From positions 1 to 64,000 of the forward strand of contig CAZOVG010000006.1 of the NCBI GenBank assembly GCA_964583335.1: 64,000 nucleotides of DNA, written 5' to 3'. The DNA is from JAGNKE01 sp964583335. GTDB taxonomy: Bacteria > Pseudomonadota > Alphaproteobacteria > Micavibrionales > Micavibrionaceae. The translations under genes were made by a program, and so were the position numbers. Below the pieces are notes generated by a model that had not been told where the DNA came from, made no database searches, and was given only the letters and a program-made list of their open reading frames with translations. Shown here in pieces: positions 32,179-40,676 of this stretch. Numbering within the stretch: the stretch's first letter is position 1; each line of letters opens with the position of its first letter.

Positions 32179-32190
32179 GGAGTATCAGCC

Positions 32191-34422
32191 ATGGCCGATC
32201 ATTCGCACCATCATCACGATCATCAAAAACCCCAAGAAAAGCCGTCGCATGGTTCGTGCTGCGCGATGCATGGGCATAATCACCAAGCGAAGGCTCCGGT
32301 TGCGGACGCGCCAGCGGGAACGATTTATATCTGCCCGATGCATCCGCAAATCCGTCAGGTCGGGCCTGGAAACTGCCCCATCTGCGGCATGGCGTTGGAA
32401 CCAGAAGTGATGACGGGCGAGGAAGGCCCAAACCACGAGTTGATCGATATGACGCGCCGTTTTTGGATCGGCCTTGTTTTGACGCTTCCGGTTTTCATGT
32501 TGGAAATGGGCGCGCATTTGACCAATCTCCACTTTGTGACAGGCGCGACCTCCAACTGGATCCAACTGGCACTGGCAACGCCTGTCGTGTTGTGGGCAGG
32601 CTGGCCGTTTTTCGCGCGCGGCTGGGCATCCATCACCTCGCGTAATCTCAATATGTTCACGCTGATCGCCATCGGCACGGGCATGGCTTGGCTTTACAGT
32701 ATTGTTGCCACGCTTATGCCGGATGTGTTTCCCGAAGGATTCCGTCGCCAGGACGGATCGGTTCCGGTCTATTTTGAAGCCGCCGCCGTCATTACGGTTC
32801 TCGTACTTCTGGGACAGGTTCTGGAATTACGCGCACGGGAAAAAACGGGCGGTGCAATCAAGGCGCTTTTGAATTTGTCGCCCAAAACCGCCCGCCGGAT
32901 TAATATGGACGGCACGGAAGAGGATATTCAACTCTCCCACGTTCACGCGGGCGATCTTTTGCGCGTGCGTCCAGGAGAGACGGTTCCTGTTGACGGCGTG
33001 GTCGTCGAGGGCAAAAGCGCGGTTGATGAATCGATGGTGACGGGAGAGTCCATGCCCGTCATGAAAGAAAAGGATGCTGCCCTTATCGGCGGTACGATGA
33101 ACCAGACGGGTGGTTTTATTATGAAAGCCGAGCGCGTGGGTGGCGACACCATGCTCTCGCGCATCGTACAGATGGTCGCGGAAGCGCAGCGTAGCCGTGC
33201 GCCCATTCAAAGGCTGGCCGACCATGTTGCAGCCTGGTTTGTGCCTGCCGTCATTCTTGTCGCCATCGTGGCTTTTATTGTGTGGGCTATATTCGGCCCG
33301 TCACCTGCCTTTAGCTATGGTTTGATCGCAGCGGTCAGCGTTCTCATCATCGCTTGCCCATGCGCCCTTGGTCTTGCCACGCCGATGTCGATCATGGTCG
33401 GTGTCGGTCGCGGCGCACAGGTTGGCGTTTTGATTAAAAACGCCGAAGCTCTGGAGCGTATGGAAAAAATCGATACGCTTGTCGTCGATAAGACGGGGAC
33501 GCTCACCGAAGGCAAGCCAAAGGTGATCCGCATTATCGCTCAAGGAGTGTCCGAAGACGATCTACTCTCCTTGGCAGCGTCTCTGGAACAGGGAAGCGAA
33601 CACCCTCTGGCTCATGCCATTGTCGTAGCGGCAAGGGAAAAAGGCATCTCTATCGCCAAGACGGATGATTTCGACTCGCCTACTGGAAAAGGTGTGGTCG
33701 GCAAGGTCTCTGGCCGCATAGTGGCGCTTGGCAATATCAAGATGATGAATGATCTGGGTGTAGATGTTTCCGATTTGGAAGCTGAGGGCGATGCTTTGCG
33801 CAAGGACGGTGCGACGGTGATATTCGCGGCGGTCGACGGTAAAGCGGCTGGACTTCTGGCCATAGCCGACCCGATCAAGGTAACCACGCCGCAAGCGGTC
33901 AAGGAATTGCAAAAAGCCGGAATTCGCGTGGTGATGCTCACGGGCGATAATAAAACTACCGCGCAGGCCGTGGCGCGGCAGTTGGGTATTGACGAGGTCG
34001 AAGCCGAAGTCCTGCCCGAAGACAAGGGGCGCATCGTCAAGAAACTGCAAAACGAAGGACGTGTCGTGGCTATGGCGGGGGACGGTACGAACGACGCTCC
34101 GGCTCTGGCCGCCGCCGACATCGGTATCGCCATGGGGACTGGCACGGACGTGGCGATGGAAAGCGCGGGCGTGACGCTATTAAGGGGCGATTTGATGGGC
34201 ATCGTGCGGGCGCAGAAACTTTCTAAGTCCGTCATGCGCAATATCCGCCAAAACCTGTTTTTCGCGTTTATTTACAATATGGCGGGCGTTCCGGTAGCCG
34301 CAGGCGTTCTATACCCCGTTTTTGGCGTACTGCTTAGTCCCGTGATGGCAGCAGCGGCGATGGCGCTCAGTTCCGTATCCGTGATTGGAAATGCCCTTAG
34401 GCTGAAGAAAACAAGGCTATAA
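32191..34422 (+). CDS. copA: copper-exporting P1B-type ATPase
   Basis: 743 residues, AAGGAG ribosome binding site. His-rich start (HSHHHHDHQKPQ) and Cys motif GSCCAMHGHNH, then a heavy-metal-binding domain YICPMHPQIRQVG/NCPICGMAL (about 48-70) in place of the usual CxxC ferredoxin-like domains. Eight membrane segments; TGES actuator loop; metal site ACPCALGLATP with Cys389-Pro-Cys391; phosphorylation motif DKTGT at Asp433; AGDGTNDAPAL near 630; and the TM7/TM8 signature YNMAGVPVAAG and MAAAAMALSSVSV. The CPC and MSS-type motifs mean Cu(I) or Ag(I) export from the cytoplasm. Controlled by the CsoR gene just before it. Confidence 0.93.
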   Translation: MADHSHHHHDHQKPQEKPSHGSCCAMHGHNHQAKAPVADAPAGTIYICPMHPQIRQVGPGNCPICGMALEPEVMTGEEGPNHELIDMTRRFWIGLVLTLPVFMLEMGAHLTNLHFVTGATSNWIQLALATPVVLWAGWPFFARGWASITSRNLNMFTLIAIGTGMAWLYSIVATLMPDVFPEGFRRQDGSVPVYFEAAAVITVLVLLGQVLELRAREKTGGAIKALLNLSPKTARRINMDGTEEDIQLSHVHAGDLLRVRPGETVPVDGVVVEGKSAVDESMVTGESMPVMKEKDAALIGGTMNQTGGFIMKAERVGGDTMLSRIVQMVAEAQRSRAPIQRLADHVAAWFVPAVILVAIVAFIVWAIFGPSPAFSYGLIAAVSVLIIACPCALGLATPMSIMVGVGRGAQVGVLIKNAEALERMEKIDTLVVDKTGTLTEGKPKVIRIIAQGVSEDDLLSLAASLEQGSEHPLAHAIVVAAREKGISIAKTDDFDSPTGKGVVGKVSGRIVALGNIKMMNDLGVDVSDLEAEGDALRKDGATVIFAAVDGKAAGLLAIADPIKVTTPQAVKELQKAGIRVVMLTGDNKTTAQAVARQLGIDEVEAEVLPEDKGRIVKKLQNEGRVVAMAGDGTNDAPALAAADIGIAMGTGTDVAMESAGVTLLRGDLMGIVRAQKLSKSVMRNIRQNLFFAFIYNMAGVPVAAGVLYPVFGVLLSPVMAAAAMALSSVSVIGNALRLKKTRL

Positions 34423-34606
34423 ATGGGGGCCAATCGGTTACGGTTTTGGATGTATGCTTTGTTTTTAATCGTTGAAAAGAAAGAAAATGGTTAAAAACCT
34501 TCTTTTTCCCCTAAATATGGCGATTTCCTCTATTTAGCGACTTTACAAAGAAAGCATATTTATCTATTCTTTCTTTCATCGAATCAAAAAGAAAGGATAG
34601 CCAGCC
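34423..34606 (+). promoter_or_regulatory. promoter and leader of the Fic/SNF2/type III operon
   Basis: 184 bp with no gene. TTTACA (34542-34547), 17 bp, TATTCT (34565-34570) form a plausible promoter. A palindrome CTAAATA (34511-34517) / TATTTAG (34531-34537) sits just upstream and may be a regulator site. In the leader, CTTTCTTT (34569-34576) can pair with AAAGAAAG (34588-34595), covering part of the AAAGGA ribosome binding site of the Fic gene. Confidence 0.5.
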
Positions 34607-35794
34607 ATGTCCGGCGATAACAGCCGTCTCGGCTCTTATATAAGGTGCAGCGTTGCAGGGGAGAGCTATCAGGCTTTCTTGCCGCCTGCATTGCCGCCTC
34701 AGCCGTCCTTAAACTTGCTGGAATTGCAGGGGCTGCTATCCAAGGCCAACCAGGCTTTGGGCAAGCTCGATGCCGTAGCCGACATTCTGCCGGACAGCAA
34801 TCTGCTCCTTTATTATTACGTGCGCAAAGAGGCTGTGCTGTCGTCCCAGATCGAAGGGACGCAATCCTCCCTCTCAGACTTGTTGCTCCATGAAAGCGGC
34901 GAAGCACCCAGCGTTCCCATTGACGATGTGGTCGAAGTCTCGTCCTACGTTGCGGCTCTTGAACATGGTTTGAAGCGTGTGCAGGAAGGCTTTCCCGTAT
35001 CGTTGCGTTTGATCCGCGAGATGCACGCTATCCTTCTTTCCAAAGGGCGCGGCAGTAATAAACAGCCAGGCGAGTTTCGTACATCGCAAAACTGGATCGG
35101 CGGATCGCGCCCAGGCAACGCCGCTTTTGTGCCGCCACCGCCGGATCGGCTGATCGAATGCCTCGATACTTTTGAGAAATATCTGCATCTGGAGGAGCGC
35201 TCCTATGCGTCGCTCATCGATGCAGGACTGATCCACGTCCAGTTCGAGACCATCCACCCGTTCCTCGACGGCAACGGGCGCATTGGCCGTTTGCTGATCA
35301 CGTTCTTCCTCATGATGATGGGCGACCTACGACAGCCGAATTTGTATTTGAGCTTGTTTTTCAAGAACAATCGTCAGGAATATTACGCGCGCCTCGGCGC
35401 TGTCCGCACGGCGGGCGATTGGGAGGGCTGGCTGGATTTTTTCCTGCATGGCGTTGCCGAAACCTCCAATCAGGTTGTTGCCACCAGTCAGGCAATTTCT
35501 GCGCTGTTCAAGACCGATAACGACAAGATCGCTGCCCTGAAACGCGCGGGGATAACGGCGCGGCAGGCACATGCCCAGCTTCAAAAAGTGGCTATCTCGA
35601 ACGCCATCAATATGGCGGCTGCACTCGATGTCAGCGTTCCCACTGCGCGTCTGGCGCTGAATAACCTGAAAGAGCTTGGGATCGTGAAGGATATCAGCGG
35701 CTCCGGCAAGGAACGCCTTTATATTTACACCGCGCTGATCGATCTGCTGGAGCAAGGCGCGGAGCCGATTGCGCTCGGAAAGGAAGCTGTTTGA
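34607..35794 (+). CDS. Fic family protein with N-terminal inhibitory motif
   Basis: 395 residues. The Fic motif HPFLDGNGRIGR is intact at 217-228, so it should transfer AMP or another nucleotide to a target protein. The N-terminal helix carries SSQIEG (79-84), the S-x3-E-G inhibitory motif that blocks ATP binding in autoinhibited Fic enzymes. The flap region is EFRTSQNWIGG (156-166). A winged helix is likely at the C-terminus (NAINMAAALDVSVPTARLALNNLKELGIVKDISG). It is first in a four-gene operon; only one base separates it from the SNF2 gene. It may regulate the operon or modify a host or phage protein; both are inference. Confidence 0.88.
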   Translation: MSGDNSRLGSYIRCSVAGESYQAFLPPALPPQPSLNLLELQGLLSKANQALGKLDAVADILPDSNLLLYYYVRKEAVLSSQIEGTQSSLSDLLLHESGEAPSVPIDDVVEVSSYVAALEHGLKRVQEGFPVSLRLIREMHAILLSKGRGSNKQPGEFRTSQNWIGGSRPGNAAFVPPPPDRLIECLDTFEKYLHLEERSYASLIDAGLIHVQFETIHPFLDGNGRIGRLLITFFLMMMGDLRQPNLYLSLFFKNNRQEYYARLGAVRTAGDWEGWLDFFLHGVAETSNQVVATSQAISALFKTDNDKIAALKRAGITARQAHAQLQKVAISNAINMAAALDVSVPTARLALNNLKELGIVKDISGSGKERLYIYTALIDLLEQGAEPIALGKEAV

Positions 35795-35795
35795 A

Positions 35796-38648
35796 GTGAC
35801 GACTGATTACCAAAGCAAATTCTGGGCAAACCAACTGGTGCTGCAAAACGCCTCCGACAGCGTGGAGAGCCTGTCGCGCTCCATCGCCAATGCGCGCGTC
35901 GAGTTGAACCCGCACCAGGTGGATGCGTCCCTGTTTGCTTTCCGGTCACCGCTTTCCAAAGGCGTCATTCTTGCCGATGAAGTCGGTCTTGGGAAAACTA
36001 TCGAGGCAGGAATTGTTATCCTGCAAAAATGGGCCGAGCGTAAGCGCAATATCCTCCTGATCCTGCCCGCCACGTTGCGCACACAATGGCAACAGGAGCT
36101 GGCCGACAAGTTTTTCCTGCCGTCCGTGGTGTTGGAAGCCAAAACTTTCAACGAGTTTAAAAAAGAAGGCAATCCCAACCCCTTCAACCAGAAAAACAGG
36201 ATTGTCATTTGCTCCTATCACTTTGCCTTCAACAAAGCGCGTGAGCTGGCGGGCGTGAAATGGGACTTAGTTGTTATCGACGAGGCGCATCGCCTGCGCA
36301 ACGTATATAAAACATCGAACAAGCTGGCCAAGAATATCCGCGACGCGGTCATGCCGTTTCCAAAAATCTTGCTAACCGCCACGCCGCTGCAAAATACGCT
36401 GCTGGAGCTTTATGGCCTGGTCAGCTTCATTGACGATCATGTGTTCGGCGACCAGAAAACTTTCCGCGACCAATTTGTGAATATCGTTGACGATCAGAGT
36501 CGGAATATTCAGCTTCGGGAGCGGATTAAGCCTATTTGCACCCGCACGCTACGCAAACAGGTGCTGGAATATGTGCCTTACACCAAGCGCATTTCCAAAT
36601 TACACGAATTTACGCCAACCGATGAAGAACATAAGCTGTATGAGGAAGTCTCGGCCTATTTGCAAAAGGATGTTCTTTACGCGCTCCCCGCCGCCCAGCG
36701 CCAGCTTATGACGCTAGTTGTGCGCAAATTGCTAGCGTCCTCCACCGTCGCTATCGCGCAAACGTTGCGCCGCCTGATCAGCCGCCTTGAGGATAGCCTG
36801 GCCGAAATCGAGCCGGAACTGGCGGAAGATTTTGAAGGGTTGGATGAAATCGCTGAGGAATGGTCGGAAGATGACGAGGAAGCGGATGAAGCCAAGGCCA
36901 CGCCTGTTGACCAATCCCTGTTGAAGCAGGAACTTGAACAGCTTCGCGGCTATCTCAAAATGGCTGAAACCATCCAGCACAACACCAAGGGCGATGCATT
37001 GCTCAAAGTGTTGAAAGAGGCATTCCGTGTCGTTGAGGAATCCAAAGCAGCGCACAAGGCGGTGGTGTTCACAGAGTCCAAGCGCACCCAGAAATTCCTG
37101 TACGACCTTCTGTCTGCTAATGGATACGAAGGAAAAGTCGCCATGCTAAACGGCGAGAATAACGATGATCGTTCAAAAGAAATTTTGAAAGAGTGGAAAG
37201 TCCGGCATGAAGGCACGGAAAAAGTCACAGGGCTGCGCACGGTAGATATGAAAGCCGCCGTGGTCGAAGAATTCCGCGACCGTGCCACGATCCTGATCGC
37301 CACCGAAGCCGCCGCCGAGGGCGTGAACTTGCAATTCTGCTCTCTCGTTGTGAATTACGATCTGCCCTGGAACCCGCAGCGCATCGAGCAGCGTATTGGC
37401 CGCTGTCACCGTTACGGCCAGAAGCACGATGTCGTCGTTTGGAATTTCAAAAACATGCGTAATGCCGCCGACCAGCGGGTGTATCAGCTTCTGTCCGAGA
37501 AATTCCGCCTGTTCGATGGCGTGTTTGGCTCCTCCGACGAGGTGCTGGGCGCATTGGAGTCCGGCGTCGATATTGAAAAACAAATTGCCCAGATTTATCA
37601 AAGCTGCCGCACGCCAGAGCAAATCCAGTTTGCCTTTGACGATCTTCAAACCAAACTTGAAGAAAAGGTCAACAGCGGCTTGTTGCAGGCAAAGAAGGCC
37701 ATTATCGACAATCTCGATGAAGAAGTCGCCGCCCGCCTGAAAATCCATGAGCGTAACACCAAGCATTCATTGGATGAACGCGGACGTTGGCTTTACGAGG
37801 TTACTAGGCACGAATTGAACGGCGATGCTGCCTTCGACGGCGTATTACCGCGCTTTGAATACAAAGGCAGTCTTGGCAAGCCTGGTTTCTACCACATGCA
37901 ATGGCCGGAAGCAGACAAGCACAACGACATATTTTTCCGGCAAGAACATCCGTTGGCGCAGGCTGTCATCCAGAAAGCCCTTGAACGCCCGCTTGAGGCG
38001 GCAACGCTGGTGCTGGACTATAGCGCCTATCCAGCCAAGATCACGGCGCTGGAGCCGTTTATCGGAAAATCCGGCTTCATGCGCGTCAGCAAGCTCACCG
38101 TCAAATCCTTCGAGACCATCGAATATTTGCTGGTTGCTGCTGTGACGGATGACGGCCAGGTGATTGAGGAAGAACTGGCCTGCAAGCTGTTAAACATTCC
38201 CGCGCGCAGCGAAGGGCTTTCTGCCGCCGCGCCGCAGGATAAGCTGGAAGCTGTCACGAAAACCCTGCATGGTCACCGCCAGGAAGAAATTGAAAAGCGC
38301 AACAGCCAGTTCTTCGACGAAGAGGTCAGCAAGCTCGATCTTTGGTCGGAAGATTTGAAGGCTGGCCTAGAAATGGAGATCAAGGACATCGACAAAGAAA
38401 TCCGTGAGCAGAAAAAAGAAGCTGCCAAGGTCACGGATGTCAAAGATAAACTTGAAAAACAAAAGGAATTACGCAAGCTGGAGCAGAAACGTAAAACCAT
38501 GCGCCAGCGGCTCTATGAAGAGCAGGACAAAATTGACGCGCAGCGTGACGAAATGATTGCGCGTGTTGAACAACAGCTCGCTTCCAAGGTGGACGTGCAG
38601 GAGATTTTCACAATCCGCTGGCAGTTGAGCGCAAAGGACGAAGGGTAA
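35796..38648 (+). CDS. SNF2-type helicase linked to a type III R-M system
   Basis: 950 residues from the GTG at 35796, placed after AGGAAG; an earlier in-frame ATG at 35769 lies inside the Fic gene. Helicase motifs: LNPHQVDASLFAF, Walker A ADEVGLGKTIEAG (60-72), LPATLRTQWQQE, DEAH box VVIDEAHRLRN (159-169), LTATPLQN, then C-terminal helicase domain TEAAAEGVNLQFCSLVV and PWNPQRIEQRIGRCHRYGQ. The C-terminal 300 residues include a long charged coiled coil (KDIDKEIREQKKEAAKV). It resembles the DrmD/RapA-type helicases found in defence islands. It probably translocates on DNA and supports the nuclease or methylase. Confidence 0.88.
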   Translation: MTTDYQSKFWANQLVLQNASDSVESLSRSIANARVELNPHQVDASLFAFRSPLSKGVILADEVGLGKTIEAGIVILQKWAERKRNILLILPATLRTQWQQELADKFFLPSVVLEAKTFNEFKKEGNPNPFNQKNRIVICSYHFAFNKARELAGVKWDLVVIDEAHRLRNVYKTSNKLAKNIRDAVMPFPKILLTATPLQNTLLELYGLVSFIDDHVFGDQKTFRDQFVNIVDDQSRNIQLRERIKPICTRTLRKQVLEYVPYTKRISKLHEFTPTDEEHKLYEEVSAYLQKDVLYALPAAQRQLMTLVVRKLLASSTVAIAQTLRRLISRLEDSLAEIEPELAEDFEGLDEIAEEWSEDDEEADEAKATPVDQSLLKQELEQLRGYLKMAETIQHNTKGDALLKVLKEAFRVVEESKAAHKAVVFTESKRTQKFLYDLLSANGYEGKVAMLNGENNDDRSKEILKEWKVRHEGTEKVTGLRTVDMKAAVVEEFRDRATILIATEAAAEGVNLQFCSLVVNYDLPWNPQRIEQRIGRCHRYGQKHDVVVWNFKNMRNAADQRVYQLLSEKFRLFDGVFGSSDEVLGALESGVDIEKQIAQIYQSCRTPEQIQFAFDDLQTKLEEKVNSGLLQAKKAIIDNLDEEVAARLKIHERNTKHSLDERGRWLYEVTRHELNGDAAFDGVLPRFEYKGSLGKPGFYHMQWPEADKHNDIFFRQEHPLAQAVIQKALERPLEAATLVLDYSAYPAKITALEPFIGKSGFMRVSKLTVKSFETIEYLLVAAVTDDGQVIEEELACKLLNIPARSEGLSAAAPQDKLEAVTKTLHGHRQEEIEKRNSQFFDEEVSKLDLWSEDLKAGLEMEIKDIDKEIREQKKEAAKVTDVKDKLEKQKELRKLEQKRKTMRQRLYEEQDKIDAQRDEMIARVEQQLASKVDVQEIFTIRWQLSAKDEG

Positions 38649-38657
38649 GGAGCCGCC

Positions 38658-40667
38658 ATGACACAAGCTAAAAAACAGGACGACACGCGCCTCAATCTGG
38701 CATCGCAAGATGCTGTGGGCGAACGCATTGAACAGCTCAAGGCGCTATTGCCGGAAATTTTCGTCGAGGGACAGCTCGATCCCGAACGCCTGCGTCAGCA
38801 TCTGGGGGATTTCAGCAAGGTCGGCACCGAGCGTTACGGCCTGAACTGGGCTGGAAAGGCTGAATCTATCCGCAGCTTGCAAATCCCCTCGCACGGCACA
38901 TTGGTGCCGTTGAAGGATCAGTCAATCAAATTTGATGAATCAGAAAACATGATCATCGAAGGCGACAACCTCGAAGTCCTGAAGCTGCTGCAAAAGAGCT
39001 ATCACGGGAAAATCAAGATGATCTATATCGACCCGCCCTACAACACGGGTGGCGATTTTATCTATCCGGACAATTTCAAGGAGGGACTTGATACTTATCT
39101 GCGCTATTCTGGCCAGACTACTGAAAGCGGTTTTAAGGTCAGCACGAACAGCGAAAACGGTGGGCGCTATCATTCCAACTGGCTGAATATGATGTATCCA
39201 CGCCTATTCATGGCAAAAACACTCTTAAAAAATGATGGCGCAATTTTTGTATCTATCGACGATACCGAAGTTGCCAACCTGAGACTCATGATGAATGAAG
39301 TTTTTGGAGAGGAAAATTTTGTCGGTGTATTTATTTGGAACGCTGGAAGGAAAAATGATTCAAAACAAATCAGCGTCAGCCACGAATATGTTGTTGTTTA
39401 CACAAAATCTCTATCTTACTTAAACGAGAACAATCTTTTATGGAGAGAGCAGAAGAACGGGGTGGATAGAATTGTTGCCACCTATAAAAAATTAGCAAAA
39501 CAATATCCTGGGGATTGGGCAAAGGTCAGTCAGGAACTGCAAGCCTGGTACAAAGCGTTAAAGGCTGATGATCCTGCGTTGGAAAATAAACACTATCGTT
39601 GTGCTGATGAAAGAGGCGTTTATTTCCCCAGCGATTTATCTGGGCCGGATGATGGTAGAAAAAGCAGGCCACGATACGAAGTTTTACATCCCGTAACCAA
39701 GAAGCCCGTCCCTGTTCCGGCGAGAGGTTGGCGTTGGGAAAAGCCTCGTATGGATCAAGCCTTGGAAGAAAACAGGGTTCACTTTGGAGCAGATGAAACC
39801 AGTATTCCAAACGGCAAAGTTTATATTGAAGAAAACGATACCCAAGCCCCCAGCAGCGTTTTCTATCAGGATAGAAGAAAGGCCAGTGGATATTTAGAAA
39901 AATTGCTGGGCGAGAAGGTTTTTGATTTCCCCAAAGATACGGATGTCCTTCAAAGGTTTGTTCAGCTTGTGGCAAACGATAAGGACGACATCATCTTGGA
40001 TTTCTTTGCTGGTTCCGGTTCGACAGCAGAAGCTGTGATAAATGCCAATGAAGGAGATCGAGGTTCAAGAAAATTTATTTTGGTTCAATTGCCGGAAAAC
40101 ATTACTGAAGATACCAAGGCTTACAATGCTGGCTTTAGGAATATCGCAGAAATATGCAGGAAAAGAGTTGTTCGTGTAATCGAAAACCTTTCCACAAAAG
40201 AGGCAGAAAACTTGCCCTTAGAGCAGCGCATGGAACCATTAGGATTCAAGGCGTTTAAGCTATCTTCCAGCAACTTCAAGCTCTGGGACGCTTCTGCCGG
40301 ATCAAAAGATGCCGATGGGTTGGCAAAACAGCTTGAGCTTTATGCCGACAACCTTCTTCCTGGCCGCAGCCAAGATGATATCCTTTACGAGGTTATCCTC
40401 AAAGCGGGACAGCCGCTGACGGCAAAGATCGAAAAAATCGAAGTTGCCGGACAGCAGGTGTTCTCGATCGGCGGTGCGATGCTGATTTGCCTTGAAGATC
40501 CGATCAAAGAAGAAACCCTTGTTGGGATGTTGGAATACCAGCCCGCTATCATGGTTACGCTAGACAAAGCTTTCCATGGCAACGATCAGCTTAAAACCAA
40601 CATCAAGTTACAGGCCGAGGCCACGGGCGAATCCGAGCAGAGCCGCGTGCTATTCAAGACGGTGTAA
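38658..40667 (+). CDS. mod: type III restriction-modification methyltransferase (Mod)
   Basis: 669 residues, AAGGAG ribosome binding site, nine bases after the helicase gene. It is an adenine-N6 methyltransferase of the beta order: DPPYNTGGDF (motif IV, 125-134) comes before FFAGSGSTAEAV (motif I, 449-460). The N-terminus (FSKVGTERYGLNWAGK) is typical of type III Mod. Residues about 190-530 hold the target-recognition domain; the DNA coding for it (about 39215-40255) is visibly richer in A+T than the ends of the gene, so this part was probably exchanged. Mod sets the recognition sequence and protects host DNA. Confidence 0.92.
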   Translation: MTQAKKQDDTRLNLASQDAVGERIEQLKALLPEIFVEGQLDPERLRQHLGDFSKVGTERYGLNWAGKAESIRSLQIPSHGTLVPLKDQSIKFDESENMIIEGDNLEVLKLLQKSYHGKIKMIYIDPPYNTGGDFIYPDNFKEGLDTYLRYSGQTTESGFKVSTNSENGGRYHSNWLNMMYPRLFMAKTLLKNDGAIFVSIDDTEVANLRLMMNEVFGEENFVGVFIWNAGRKNDSKQISVSHEYVVVYTKSLSYLNENNLLWREQKNGVDRIVATYKKLAKQYPGDWAKVSQELQAWYKALKADDPALENKHYRCADERGVYFPSDLSGPDDGRKSRPRYEVLHPVTKKPVPVPARGWRWEKPRMDQALEENRVHFGADETSIPNGKVYIEENDTQAPSSVFYQDRRKASGYLEKLLGEKVFDFPKDTDVLQRFVQLVANDKDDIILDFFAGSGSTAEAVINANEGDRGSRKFILVQLPENITEDTKAYNAGFRNIAEICRKRVVRVIENLSTKEAENLPLEQRMEPLGFKAFKLSSSNFKLWDASAGSKDADGLAKQLELYADNLLPGRSQDDILYEVILKAGQPLTAKIEKIEVAGQQVFSIGGAMLICLEDPIKEETLVGMLEYQPAIMVTLDKAFHGNDQLKTNIKLQAEATGESEQSRVLFKTV

Positions 40668-40676
40668 GGGGACGGT

